Source: Bombus terrestris
Taxonomy: Eukaryota; Arthropoda; Insecta; Hymenoptera; Apidae
Length of the DNA stretch: 64,000 nucleotides
Direction: 5' to 3'
Assembly (NCBI RefSeq): GCF_910591885.1
Contig: NC_063272.1
Location: forward strand, 9,374,364-9,438,363
Shown here: positions 53,403 to 64,000 of the stretch, one piece after another
How the letters are laid out: every line of letters begins with the position of its first letter
Numbering within the stretch: position 1 is the first letter of the stretch
Translations under genes and position numbers: made by a program
The notes under the pieces: generated by a model
The model's input: the letters and a program-made list of their open reading frames with translations, nothing else
The model's database searches: none
Told to the model about the DNA's origin: nothing

Positions 53403-56400
53403 TACTTTCATATGGAATAAAATCAGCGAAAATATACTTCACAGAACAAAATACTAAGCATGTAGCTTCAATATTCCAACAACTCTAATAACTCGCTGTC
53501 TATCACATTTAATATTCGCAAACTATAAACGCATCCCAAACAGCCACGATCAAACCGTAATTAGCCTACCCTAACTTCAAACAGATTCACGTCACGGATT
53601 AACCTCTGCACCCTTGCTAAACCTTGCTTTTAAGAGACGTCGAACGAGAAAGGAGCAGAAGATAAAATTGCGAGAAACCAGGCTGCGGTAGAATAAAACA
53701 AGAAGTCTCTTTTAGCTTCTTGGGGGAAAATGCTCTTTCGAGAAGATCCGGGGACCGAGAGAAAAAGCACTCGTCTTTCCACATTATGCCGGATGGATTT
53801 TCGTCTGTCCGACCACAGTTTCAACGAGTTCTTATCGCGGCCACCATCGCCGCCACGCCGACGTGTACCATGGGTTTTCACGAGGACGTTTCGAGTGCCT
53901 TTCGCCAGTTTTGAGGTCTCGTTTGAGGCTGACGATAGAATGCGCGAAACGAGAGAAACCGGCCACGTTACGAGCCTTAGCCAAGTGAATTTACGCGCCA
54001 CTGTTACGTGCCTTCGCGTTTCCCAAAGTTTATCCCTGACGAAATTGCTCGACTAAAACGTGCCGATAAGGTTTTAAAAGCCTGATAAGCCCCGTAAACG
54101 CTGGCCGGAGCCGCAGCGAATCATAGAAGCGTTTAATTCTTCGCTTTTAATTTCGCCGTTCGACGAAATGTTTATTCTTCTGCTTTATGGTGGATGCACC
54201 GCATTAAAAAGTTAAAATCCATTAGGGCGGTTTAGGAAGTTTGATATCGTTTAATTAGTACTTTGCCTTCATCGTTTCTCATTCATGTATATTAACGTAA
54301 GGGCATTATGTTTCATGCATAATATTACGGTATGTAATATAATAATATAAATATGTATAATTAATACAATTAATGGTTTAATAAAAAAAAAAATTTCGGG
54401 ATTCTGGTCGAATATATCGACATATTTAAATATTTTTCATAATTATGTTTCAAAGTTTCTTGCTGTCAAAGAAGGAAAAATTCTTTTAAATAGATGTCAG
54501 GTGACAAGAAATAATTGAATTCGAAGTTATCGAATCCAAAGACAATTTTTCGTTAGAAATGTTAGAAGGCAAAAAAAAAAAAAGAAGAAAAGGATGGAGG
54601 AATGTAATCCAAAGTGCCGTGGAATTTTTTTAGTCGACTATTTACCAAAGAAGATTAAAATAAATGTTTCCTGATACAATATGTTTCACTTCCATGGAAA
54701 TGGAATTTTCTCCCCCCGAGATCGAATTTTTTCGTAGAAAATGTTTCCTCCGACACTTTCTTCTCACTTTGAAGCAAACAGCTCGACATTTGTTTACCAT
54801 TCCTTTTATAAATCTAATTGAAATAAACATACAAAATTATCTTATTTACATTCTGTTTGCACATAAACGAACGTGTACGATTAAAAAATAGCATCAAATA
54901 TTTTTCTCTTTGCAAAGTACGAAGAATTCTGATACACGTTCAATCGTTACACAGTGACCTGTGATAGTCTTCGTACATCAGAAAATGTTATAAAATTTCA
55001 TAGCTTTGCACAGGTACTAATTTGCAGAGTTACTACATATATATACATATATATCGTATAGCCATATAAAAATAGTTTTATTTCAATAAAAATAGTTGCT
55101 CAAAAGACACTCCCGAAGATGATCTTTTCATAAAGTGTACAAAGACTTTCGTGGATAATTATTACTGAAAGAATATAAGATTTCCAATTTAGCTGTTGAA
55201 TTCATATCTTCCTAAATTCTTCGATCGACAGGGAATAGGGAGAAAGAAAAGCGGAAGCTTCGCTGATAATGAACGTGCCAATCCGTCTTTAATCCAAGGC
55301 TTCTATATCGATCCGGCCCGTGAGAAGCACGAAACTTCGATCAGGTGCTATCATTGGGGAAAAAAACTTTTGGTCCAAGCCCGGCGGTCTTTCGAACTCT
55401 TCTCTCTCTCTCTCTTTTTCTTTCTATGAAATTTTCGTATTTGAAGCGAAGGTTGTTTAACTTCGAACGTTTGTCGCGAGGGTACGAGAATTTATTTCGC
55501 TAGTTTTAAAAGAAAAGCTACAATTTTCGTTCAAATCACGCGTAACGACAAAAAATTATCTGCAGCAATTTCTTTGGGGATCAACTTAACGTTCTTTACG
55601 CTTTTCTCAGTAAACTTCCATTACAAAATTCTTCGTTCTGTTTATCATAGATTTCTTTTTCTCTGCTAAAGGTAAATGTAGCTTCTGTCGTAACAATATT
55701 TAACAGCAAAAAATCAAAAGTTAGCTAACACGAACTTTCCTCGCTTCATCAAATTCGCAATATCGTTTACGCTAAAACCGATCCATCATTTCTCACCCTC
55801 GAAACAAAAAAAAAAAAAAAAAAAAAGAAAAACGTAAAAGGGGGAAAAGAGAGTTTATCAACACACCCTGAATCCCATTCCATTCCCCGTGTCCTCGCCT
55901 CAATTTGTATTCAAATTCCCGAATTTCATTCGCTGCCACTTCCGTAACTACACGAAGGCCCGTTTACCATACTGTATACCCGAAGGAGTTTCCTCGAACC
56001 AAACAGAACTCGTACACAGCTCGCCTACAACGTTTGTAGCGCGTTTTGCACCCCCTTACAAAGTGCGTTTCGCTTAAAAACCTGTCACCAGCTAGAATAT
56101 TTATTCTCCAAAGTCGAAGCTCGCTTTCTCTATTGTGTAGTAATGCTCGCTTAAATTTCATTGAACAAGTATCGATTCCGTGCTATGAATACCGTGCAAC
56201 CGCCTCTCGACAACGAAAGAGAATGCATCTGACGAGAACAAACGAGGAAGACGTAATACCTTTTTGCTTACTATCCCTTGCAATAAGATTTCCATTGAAT
56301 GGAATACACAGCACTAAGCCGATTAGAAGTGCTAAAGTTTTCCTGGAAAATGTAGAACGTTATGATATTGTATAAAACAAACGGCAAGATCACATTATGC

Positions 56401-56619
56401 CGATGTGAAATAAATGGCAGAAATAATATAAATTTTTATGAGGGGATGACAAATTACTCTAGTTTCTGGATTTTGAATGTTCCCAGCAACATTTTGTCTG
56501 TTCGTTATTCTCTGCTACATAACAAACGAAAACTTTGATTTCTATTTTCCATTTATCTATCTATTATTATTAGAATTTAATTTTACTAGGTAGTGTCTTA
56601 TTACAAAAATTTTAATATA
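53403..56619. other. Non-coding, 3.2 kb
   Basis: No supported gene. Overlapping open frames at 53630-54056 on both strands lie in a GC-richer stretch but carry no recognisable motif. A poly(A) run of 21 is at 55806-55826. Confidence 0.6.
55806..55826 (+). repeat. A21 homopolymer
   Basis: Twenty-one consecutive A. No retroposed sequence was recognised immediately upstream. Confidence 0.85.
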
Positions 56620-57327
56620 CAGTAGAGCTTCGGTTATCCGAACTAAATGGTAGACAAAAGGGTTTGCAGATAAAGGAATTTCAATGCTAATACAGTACTT
56701 ACTTTCCCGATGTTCATCTTCATGTATATATTTAAAACAGAACATAAATGTTAATAATAGCAATGCAAATAACGAAACGGAGTATAATTCGATTCAAGAT
56801 TTATGCTATGTAAAGTTACCTTCCTTTCCCATCACCTATCATCTTAACTCTATTTTTAAAGTCTCAGATACGTCAAAACCTTGAGGAATATCATCATCGC
56901 CATCCTATTCATGTTTCAATTCATTAATCGAGCCGTAATACAACGATGGTATTATGGTCAATTGAAGAAGATTCATCAGATTGAAACCATTCTATCACGT
57001 CGTTATCACAATCGCCTAATTGTGGTATTATATTCAACGCAGAAGGAATTTTTTCCGCATCTATCATAATATTATCTTCCATTTTTTCCTACAGGGTGTC
57101 TCCAACGTAGTTCGCTAGATTTTCCATGCTCTTCTTAGCGCCACACATTTGACGTCCACCCAAGCGTATGCCAGCATATAACAGCAATTGCTTGTATCAT
57201 CTTTTCGCCAATAGTATCGTTGATTGTCGATAGAAATTTTTCTAGGAGATTGAGCCTTTCACGCGCGAGACGTGTTCGAATAATGGAACATTCGCATAAT
57301 GAGAATTCGGATAATCGAGATTCTACG
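56620..57327 (-). mobile_element. pogo/Tigger-like DNA transposon remnant
   Basis: The ends form terminal inverted repeats. The left end is CAGTAGAGCTTCGGTTATCC; the complement of the right end is CGTAGAATCTCGATTATCCG. TA dinucleotides flank both ends. CAGTA...TTATCCG ends are typical of the pogo/Tigger branch of Tc1/mariner. At about 708 bp it is too short for a complete transposase. Read on the minus strand, about 57070-56860 gives acidic fragments such as VIEWFQSDES and GDDDIPQG, reminiscent of the acidic C-terminal tail of these transposases, interrupted by stops. The strand is inferred from those fragments only. Confidence 0.6.
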
Positions 57328-57374
57328 TATTATAGTTCGTTAGCCAAGCTTTTGTTAGATTTACAGGGGTAGTA

Positions 57375-57455
57375 TTGGGTTGGCAACCAAGTGATTGCTG
57401 ATTTTCTCATTAGGTGGTATTGACAAAATCCGCAATCACTTAGTTGCCAACCCAA
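57375..57455. mobile_element. Collapsed 81-bp mariner: two terminal repeats almost back to back
   Basis: The left arm begins TTGGGTTGGCAACCAAGTGA; the complement of the right arm begins TTGGGTTGGCAACTAAGTGA. The arms stay alignable for about 40 bases each and nearly meet, so almost the whole interior of a mariner element is gone. The TIR type matches the mariner family with TTGGGTTGGCAAC ends. The transcript would fold into a long imperfect hairpin. Confidence 0.75.
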
Positions 57456-60400
57456 CACTTACCGCCTTCGTTATTAGGTTCGAATTGCACCAACTCAGAG
57501 ATAGTTGAAGTTGGATCATCGAAATCAAGACACCGAGCATCGCCTAAGTCAGATCATTTGAACATAAGCGAAAGAATTACGGTTGATTTCGGACGAACGC
57601 TACTACGTTGCTGTACTTCTCATCGTTTTCCGTACACGGTCGATTTTTATTTCTCGTGACGTCGCAACGCCGGAGCGCATTACGATCGAACAACGGTTTG
57701 TTCGGTCGAACACGCATTTTCGAACACGTTCCCGTACCCTTACACGGAACTTTTGATTTACGCGAGCACCATGGAATTCCATGAATGCGAAATGTAATCC
57801 TCTGGCCGTTCCTCTTTCGGCCCCTTCCTACACCGCTTCCATGATTCTGTCCCATCGCGTTCCTACGTCGCTATATTTCTGGCAGTCGACCGGCCCGCGG
57901 AAACTTTGCCTTTCAATCGGCCCAACTGGATAACAAACGACGTCAAGCCGTCTTCGCGACGAAATACGACGTTTACCAATGGTTCCCCTGTCTGTTCGCT
58001 CTCTTTCGCCGAACATATCGGTTCGTTGATAAAGTTTCGGAGGAACTTGCTTGCTAATGTCTTTATAAGGCTGCTTGTTTACGATGTGAGGCGGGAAATG
58101 AGGTGTGGTTAGATCTAGCGGGATTGGATTATTTGTGTTGAGTAGTTTTGGCAATAAGAAGCATAGGGTGTGTTCACTGTATAGGAAATATCTACCGCGT
58201 GATAGGAAATTTTATTCAGGGAGAGAGAAGATTTCGAATTAAGAAAGTAAAGAATTATTCGAGAGGTTTCGTTTTGAAAAGTATCGTGTACAGAATGTAT
58301 GATAGTTTTAATAAAAATTCTTTTTAACAATTTGAGATGTATAAGAAACAAATCAAACTGGAAAGACGAAATGTTATCTACGAAGTGGTAGAAAAATTCC
58401 TTTACAAAAATTCTATGCCTAAATGCGTGGAATTTATGACCTCCGATTAACTATCCTTTGCGAACGATATTTTCGCACGCGGAAATTATTCTGTGAAAAT
58501 TAAACCAAACATAAACCCTTTAATCATCCGTCAATTAGGAAATCCTGCACGACAGAAATCATTGTGAGAAGAACGAAGAAAAACCGGTGGGATCTGAGAG
58601 GGACAGAAAAGAATTAGCCGAAAAACAATTCCACGCAAATTAGTTTAACGAACCGAATTCAGCGAATAATTAAAATTCCCGCAGAAAGAATTCGTCCATT
58701 GGCATAATACGTCTCTGTGGGCGATTCTCGCAGTTTTTTCTTCGCCAGCAGAAAAAACACCCACAGAAAACTGTAAAGTTCGGTTAATGGACATCGAGAG
58801 TCCGCATTTAGGATGCATCTAATTGTCTGTCCCGTTTCCCTGTCGTTCTCCGTGGCTCTCAAAGTGTGATCGTCGCCAAAGGCATGTTCTAAAGCGAAGA
58901 AAAAAAGATAAAAGACAGGATGACAGCTTTGTGTAAGATATAGGTGGATCGTGGGAAGCGAAGCTGCTGCTTGGTAAAAAGTGATATCATGGTTTTACGA
59001 GTTTGCTGGTAATCAAAGTGGTCTGCCGAGTATGCTTCGTTCGAGAAAATGCAATATAACGTGTATGTATTAGGCGTCGAGACTGATATTCGTATAATTT
59101 TCTATAATATAATGCAACTTGAGGTGCGCTGGAAATTATTATTTTTATTCCGTGCATCTAATTTTCATCCACATCTGGCGAAGACTTTATTTGATAACGT
59201 AATACTTGCGTTCAAAGTTATTATTCTCATTAAGCGTTGGTCATTTAGTTCAGCTTTTGGCCATACCGTTTAACAACATAATTCTTGTACTTAACGTTAT
59301 TCCCCTTACTGCCTGTTAATAATTTTAATTCAGCTTCCGAAGAATTTATTCGATAACTTAGTTCCTTGTATTCAAAAGCATTCTCTTAATTACACGTTCG
59401 TAACTTTATTTCCGCTTTTAGTAACCTCCGTGTTACAATATAATTGTTACGCCTGAAATTACTCTCACTACATGGTCATAATTTTACTTCATTTTCTACT
59501 GACTCTGTTTGGTAACGTAACTTGAATTCTCACGTATATCCTGCACTCCGATCGAGTTTCCATAGATTATATTTAAGTGCAGCAAATTACTCTCGAACGT
59601 TTTAACCAATTAATAAACTGCCACGGATCATTAACAGAAGATCGCATATTATATAAACAGCTTGCAATCATATCGTTTTAATCGTAGCGTTCGTTTCCTG
59701 CGAACTTATTTAAACGATGAAAGCATTTTCCGATTCATTGTTAGGCAATTAAATGGCCGACAAAATGGAAGCAGAAACTTTCACTGCCGTTTTACATACG
59801 AGTGTTTTCTTTTCTTTTTCCTCCTCTTCTTTTTATTTTTATGATCGTGCAGTAACAGCACAACAGTTCGACGTAAATGTTAACCGCGGCACGAAGGGGA
59901 ATAGCAAAGCCTTACAGCCCAGCGTGTTTAAGTCGACCAAGTGGAATACAAATGGAAGTAAAATGTCCGCGTAGCTCTATTATTGGCCGGGCCATTGAAA
60001 TTTTATACCGGTTCGATGCATATTAAAAGGCGGAATTATCCCTGGCTCGTAACTTGGCGAAATAATAGGGCTCGAGTGTTCGACGTCGAGTACCTGTACG
60101 CGTAACTTTCAATCACGATTCACGTTTTAATGCGTATCGAACGCAACAATCGTTCCACGTTCTTTTTGCGATACCTGTACGAGGTGATTTTATTTTATTG
60201 TATTTTCCGTTCCGTTTTGTTTCGTTGATAGTTTCTAAACGCGGTTCGCTACCAACGAAACACATAGTCGCGAAAATGGTCACGCATGGAAATATCTAAA
60301 AATCGGAAAATAATCTATTTCCACGGTGCAATTTCGATGAAACAATATCAGGGGAAAAGTGGAAAACAATCGAAACGTGCTTTAGCGTAATTGCAGTATT

Positions 60401-62056
60401 AACGAATAAAGATATTCGTTATATCTGTTGGCCGTGATACAATCATTTTCGAATCAACGTGTGTTTTTTCCTATCGTTGAAAGATTTCCTATGTGTAGAA
60501 AAGATACGACTATTTTTATAACAATTTCTAATCAAAACGTTAATGAAAAATTTGTCGCTTTATATGCACAATCTTTCAACGTACGACAAATGTATTTTTA
60601 GATCCTATTCGTCAAAGAACAAATACTTCTCGCGAACAACGCACAGACAATATTCTTTTCACAGAAAATTTACACAGAAGAACTTGCCACGCTACGTTTA
60701 TAGTTTAATTTATAAGCAAACGTTGCTGCGTTTACACGCATGGTATCGTATCTGAAAAGGATCAGCGAATAACAAAATCTCTGGGATCATCGCGATACTT
60801 TTAAACATTTCAGCGTTCTTTTCAATGACGATCTCTTTTCGTGGAATACTTTACGTTTCACGGCGGTAAGATTCGAGAGTTTCTTCGTAGAATCGTCGCC
60901 TATTCTTCTGCTAATTCCGAGGAAAAGAAAGGTGAAGCGTCGTTCCAGTAGAAAGTATAAAACGCTACTTTGTTCTTGTAATAATTACCGCGAAAGGAGG
61001 AAGGTAGCTCGTGCAGGCTGAATTCAAGTGGTTAATGGCAAGCTCGTGTAAAGTTTAAACGTTGTTAACCCGATTTCAATGTGGCGATCGTTATCACACG
61101 GTGAATGGATTTCGAAGTGACGTCTCTAACCCATGGTGAGTGATTCTAAAAATATCTAAAAAATCTAATCGTTTAATTCTTTCAATACTTTTTTAATTCT
61201 CAAGAAGCGCACGTGTTTTCGTTTTTAATTTGTATTACGTATAAAAAGTATAATTTTCCTCATCTCTTCCTTTATATATCTTTTCTTTCGTTTCTTTAAT
61301 CTTTTTTTTTTAGCGAGGATATTATGGTGGATAGGTAGAGTTTACCGGAGAACAAATTTGGTCGTTCATCGTAGCATGAATTTTCGATTTTTCGTAAAAC
61401 TGGCGGGTAACAGAGACGGAGGCCATTATTTCCGGGAAAATTAAAAGTCTGGTTCAATTTGTTTCTTGTTCATCGCCCGGAATATTCCATTCTGCGGTCG
61501 CAACAACCGCTGTGCACAAGAAAATGCTATAATTACTGTTTCGTAGATATCCTCGATTTCCAGGAATATTCGATTGTTTTGATAATTGCAATTAGAAAAT
61601 TCCATCCACGAAGACACCGCTCCTGTCATTCAATTTATTACGTAAAATCTTCCATTTATAAAATATCGGTATAAAGGTCTCTTATTAGAAGAACACATAT
61701 TCGCATACTGGCGATTGTTGTCTAACTGCAATTATTAAATTGAAATAATATTATCGCACACGATCTATTGATATCTACTCGAGTGAGAACGTTCTTAAGT
61801 AGAAGAAACCCATCGATGATCAGACGCTACTAACGCAAACCTATTGGCATCATCCATCGTCACTATCTCTGTTGCTCTTGAAAACCAATGATACAACAAA
61901 TCTCAGGCGAAGTTTAGAGAGGATCACAATTTATTCATCGTTCGTATCGCTCGATGAAAACGATTTGAACTTTCTCACAGTTTCCTCGTAATTTCAACGA
62001 AACAATGAACCGAATGAAACGCAGCAGAAATTATGTAGTTTCAAATTTTTCAAAAT
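57456..62056. other. Non-coding, 4.6 kb
   Basis: No supported gene, RNA gene or mobile element. Open frames at 57577-57855, 57828-58154 and 58659-58862 (minus) and 59662-59974 (plus) were read and show no recognisable domain. The minus-strand frames were also checked for a cow follistatin segment without success. Confidence 0.6.
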
Positions 62057-62365
62057 TTAGTACAAGCGCAATTTCTCGATCATTCGCAACGATCGATTAA
62101 CATTCAACTTTCTCGCAACTTTAACCAGCCGTTTCAGCGAAACGAGGAACATAACAATAGGAACACCGAAATAAAGCATACAGTGGCGATTTATCGGTCG
62201 TTCGTAGGGATCGATTAACGAATAACAACCGAAACCGAATCCAACAGCGCACAGTGTACCGGGCGACAGTGCATTAACTAGGTCCCGCGAGCGCGTGGCA
62301 GCCATGGCCGCAAAATACGCTTGGAGACCGCAGTCTATTGCAGTCGGAATTGCATGTAGCGGCAT
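62057..62365 (-). CDS. Possible small membrane protein, hypothetical
   Basis: A 102-codon open frame from ATG at 62365 to the stop at 62057. It contains a hydrophobic stretch (CMLYFGVPIVMFLVSL, about residues 63-78), a Gly/Cys-rich stretch before it (LCAVGFGFGCYSLIDPYE) and a basic C-terminus (KRLVKVARKLNVNRSLRM). I do not recognise the family. It lies at the edge of a GC-richer block that could equally be a promoter or 5' UTR. No neighbouring gene supports it, and an alternative frame is open on the other strand. It may be a chance frame; low confidence. Confidence 0.2.
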   Translation of the reverse strand: MPLHAIPTAIDCGLQAYFAAMAATRSRDLVNALSPGTLCAVGFGFGCYSLIDPYERPINRHCMLYFGVPIVMFLVSLKRLVKVARKLNVNRSLRMIEKLRLY

Positions 62366-62590
62366 TCATTTCGGCGTCCGGTTAGGGACACGCATACACG
62401 ACGATGCAAAGCCTAATTCGTGCGAGTGTCATTGGCCGAGACGCGTGCACAGAGAGACGGCAAAGGGCAGCAAGGAATCCAATCGGCTAGACTAATTCGC
62501 ACGGTGGCTCGTCGATACGTTTCCGCGCGCAAACACGCGGTTTCCGCTCGAAATGAGCCCGCTGTTAATCCTGCACCCCTATATACAGGT
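62280..62590. promoter_or_regulatory. CpG/GC-richer block, possible promoter or 5' UTR exon
   Basis: This block is clearly richer in G, C and CpG than the surrounding sequence. On the plus strand it is followed by a usable donor, CAG|GTAATT, near 62587-62594. Together with a possible coding acceptor at 63962, this could be the first exon of a plus-strand gene that continues right of the window. No direct proof exists in the sequence. Confidence 0.3.
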
Positions 62591-63962
62591 AATTCGGTGT
62601 TGGTCGATAAATTCCACCCATCTGTTTCTCTGTTTTTTCCTCTTATTTCAATTCGTCTACCGAATTGCGTTATACGTTGATCAGAAGTTCCTTTGGTTAC
62701 AAAATAAAAGATTATATATATGTGTGTGAATGTGCATTTTGTTAGTCGATGAAGAACAAGGGATATTGATTTTTTAATTCGATATCTGGGGATCAGTATT
62801 TGTTATCGATGAAATTGGTCCCATCATGGAATCAAATATTAATTTTAATCCTGTGTCAGTGTAGCATGAGAGTAAAGTAAACTCGGACAAGTCAGATACG
62901 GCGCATTATGAATCGTGTATTGTACATATCATTATGTAGAATGAGCAACAAGAGTGTTAAAATTTATCGCTTGTGAGAGACCGACAAGATATTGTACGTT
63001 TGATGGAAAGTGGGAGAAATTTTGTCGAGTAAATAATTATTTTCTCAGCTGTTCGTCTGGTGTACTTCTTCGTTTCGTTATGCCGTGAAAAGGCTAATTA
63101 GGATCGTTCTTGCTCCTGTAAGTTACAAACGAATGTAACAAATGTTCCCATACGTTAAAATTTAATAATGCTATTTTTTAAATAATTCAGTATCGTAGAC
63201 TCGTTAAGATAATAGAATATGGGAAAAATATGAAACGACAGCGAATACGACATATCGCATATTTTTTAACGAGATAATAGGCGTTCTCAAGTAGAACAGT
63301 CTTATAATTAACGCGACGTCGACCACAGAGTAGAATAGGTCAACGAGTAATCAGACACTAGCGAGGGAAATTTAATTTTTACTTTCCTACTAAGCTGTAA
63401 ATTCTGATCGAGATTTTGAGAAGAAAACGAATAGAAGATCTACTTTAAACGCTTTAAAAACTGTTTCTTCGCTACTTTTAACAAGAGAGGGACGTTCCAA
63501 CGCGTTGCACTTTCAAAGAAATTTCTGTTTACGACGTCTAGGACGAGTTAAATTTTTCCGCGGCGGTCAGGGGACAGGTAGAAATTAATCTTCCGCGGTG
63601 CCACGAAATTTACGACGCTTGTAATGTCGTCCTCAACCGCGCTCGTACAAGTGTCTCCTGTAATTTTTCAGCACGTCACGATATTCCTCTTGATGCGACC
63701 CAAAGAAATCAAAGGAATTCGATTCATCCGTTGAAAACGTTATCTCAAGATTTTCTTCTTTTTTCTTTTTCTTACGTAGAGATGAATATTGAATTCTATC
63801 TTTGTCTCGTGCAAATAGAGGAAATATATATCGTATAATTCAGATTATACTAGTCGTTCGAACGTTTATACGTCATTAAGTATCTATCGATCTTCGTCAT
63901 TTGTTATATTCAGTTTATAGAAATGAAAATATTTTACTCTGTTCGAACGTTCTTCGTTTCAG
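62591..63962. other. Non-coding, no recognised feature
   Basis: AT-rich sequence with no supported gene or repeat. It would be an intron if the block at 62280-62590 and the edge exon at 63963 belong to one gene. Confidence 0.5.
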
Positions 63963-64000
63963 TGTTCGAACCTAACACGTTCAATGCGGAAGACGTGAAC
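63963..64000 (+). CDS. Possible truncated exon at the right edge
   Basis: A pyrimidine-rich tract ending in TTCGTTTCAG at 63962 is followed by 38 bases. Only one of the three frames is free of stops, and it reads FEPNTFNAEDVN after two leading bases. The peptide looks like a protein segment, but it is too short to assign. It may be the acceptor of an exon continuing beyond 64,000. Confidence 0.25.

Overview
The window looks like nuclear DNA of a holometabolous insect, most likely a hymenopteran and probably a bee. The evidence is AT-rich sequence, mostly short introns of about 70-110 bp in compact genes, one gene with introns up to 18.6 kb, canonical GT-AG splicing, and decayed Tc1/mariner, pogo/Tigger and piggyBac elements. 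The species assignment is inference; no search was possible. Exon boundaries were placed by hand, and the reading phase was checked across every junction quoted.

Layout: (1) 1-3279, minus: the 5' part of the E3 ubiquitin ligase Listerin (Ltn1), nine exons, running off the left edge. (2) 3769-4467, plus: PIG-F, a GPI-anchor biosynthesis membrane protein, head to head with Ltn1. (3) 5384-7160, plus: class III alcohol dehydrogenase / glutathione-dependent formaldehyde dehydrogenase (Fdh), seven exons, complete. (4) 9988-37397, minus: six 3' exons of a testican-type matrix proteoglycan, the likely orthologue of Drosophila Carrier of Wingless (cow), spread over 27 kb. Its 5' exons are not seen and may lie beyond 64,000. 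(5) 41818-50148, plus: a CTR9-like PAF1-complex gene with a conserved TPR body, no recognisable first coding exon, and a very large C-terminal Arg/Ser tail. (6) 51,000-64,000: mostly non-coding, with a degenerate piggyBac copy, a mariner-type MITE, a pogo/Tigger-like element, an 81-bp collapsed mariner hairpin and weak hints of another gene at the right edge.

The most unusual feature is the last exon of the CTR9-like gene. It holds a tandem array of 30-bp units, each coding a decapeptide of the type ARSRSGSARS. The array covers about 3.5 kb (46441-49950, 117 units) and never leaves the 30-bp register. It forms most of a roughly 1,350-residue RS-type domain and about doubles the usual length of a CTR9 protein. 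LTR-like sequences sit directly upstream of the first visible exon and inside the last intron.

The genes do not form one pathway. Ltn1 (ribosome quality control), PIG-F (GPI anchors), Fdh (formaldehyde and S-nitrosoglutathione metabolism) and CTR9 (transcription elongation) are housekeeping functions. Cow/testican acts in the extracellular matrix. If the missing cow exons lie to the right of the window, the CTR9-like gene and the transposon remnants are nested in a large cow intron.
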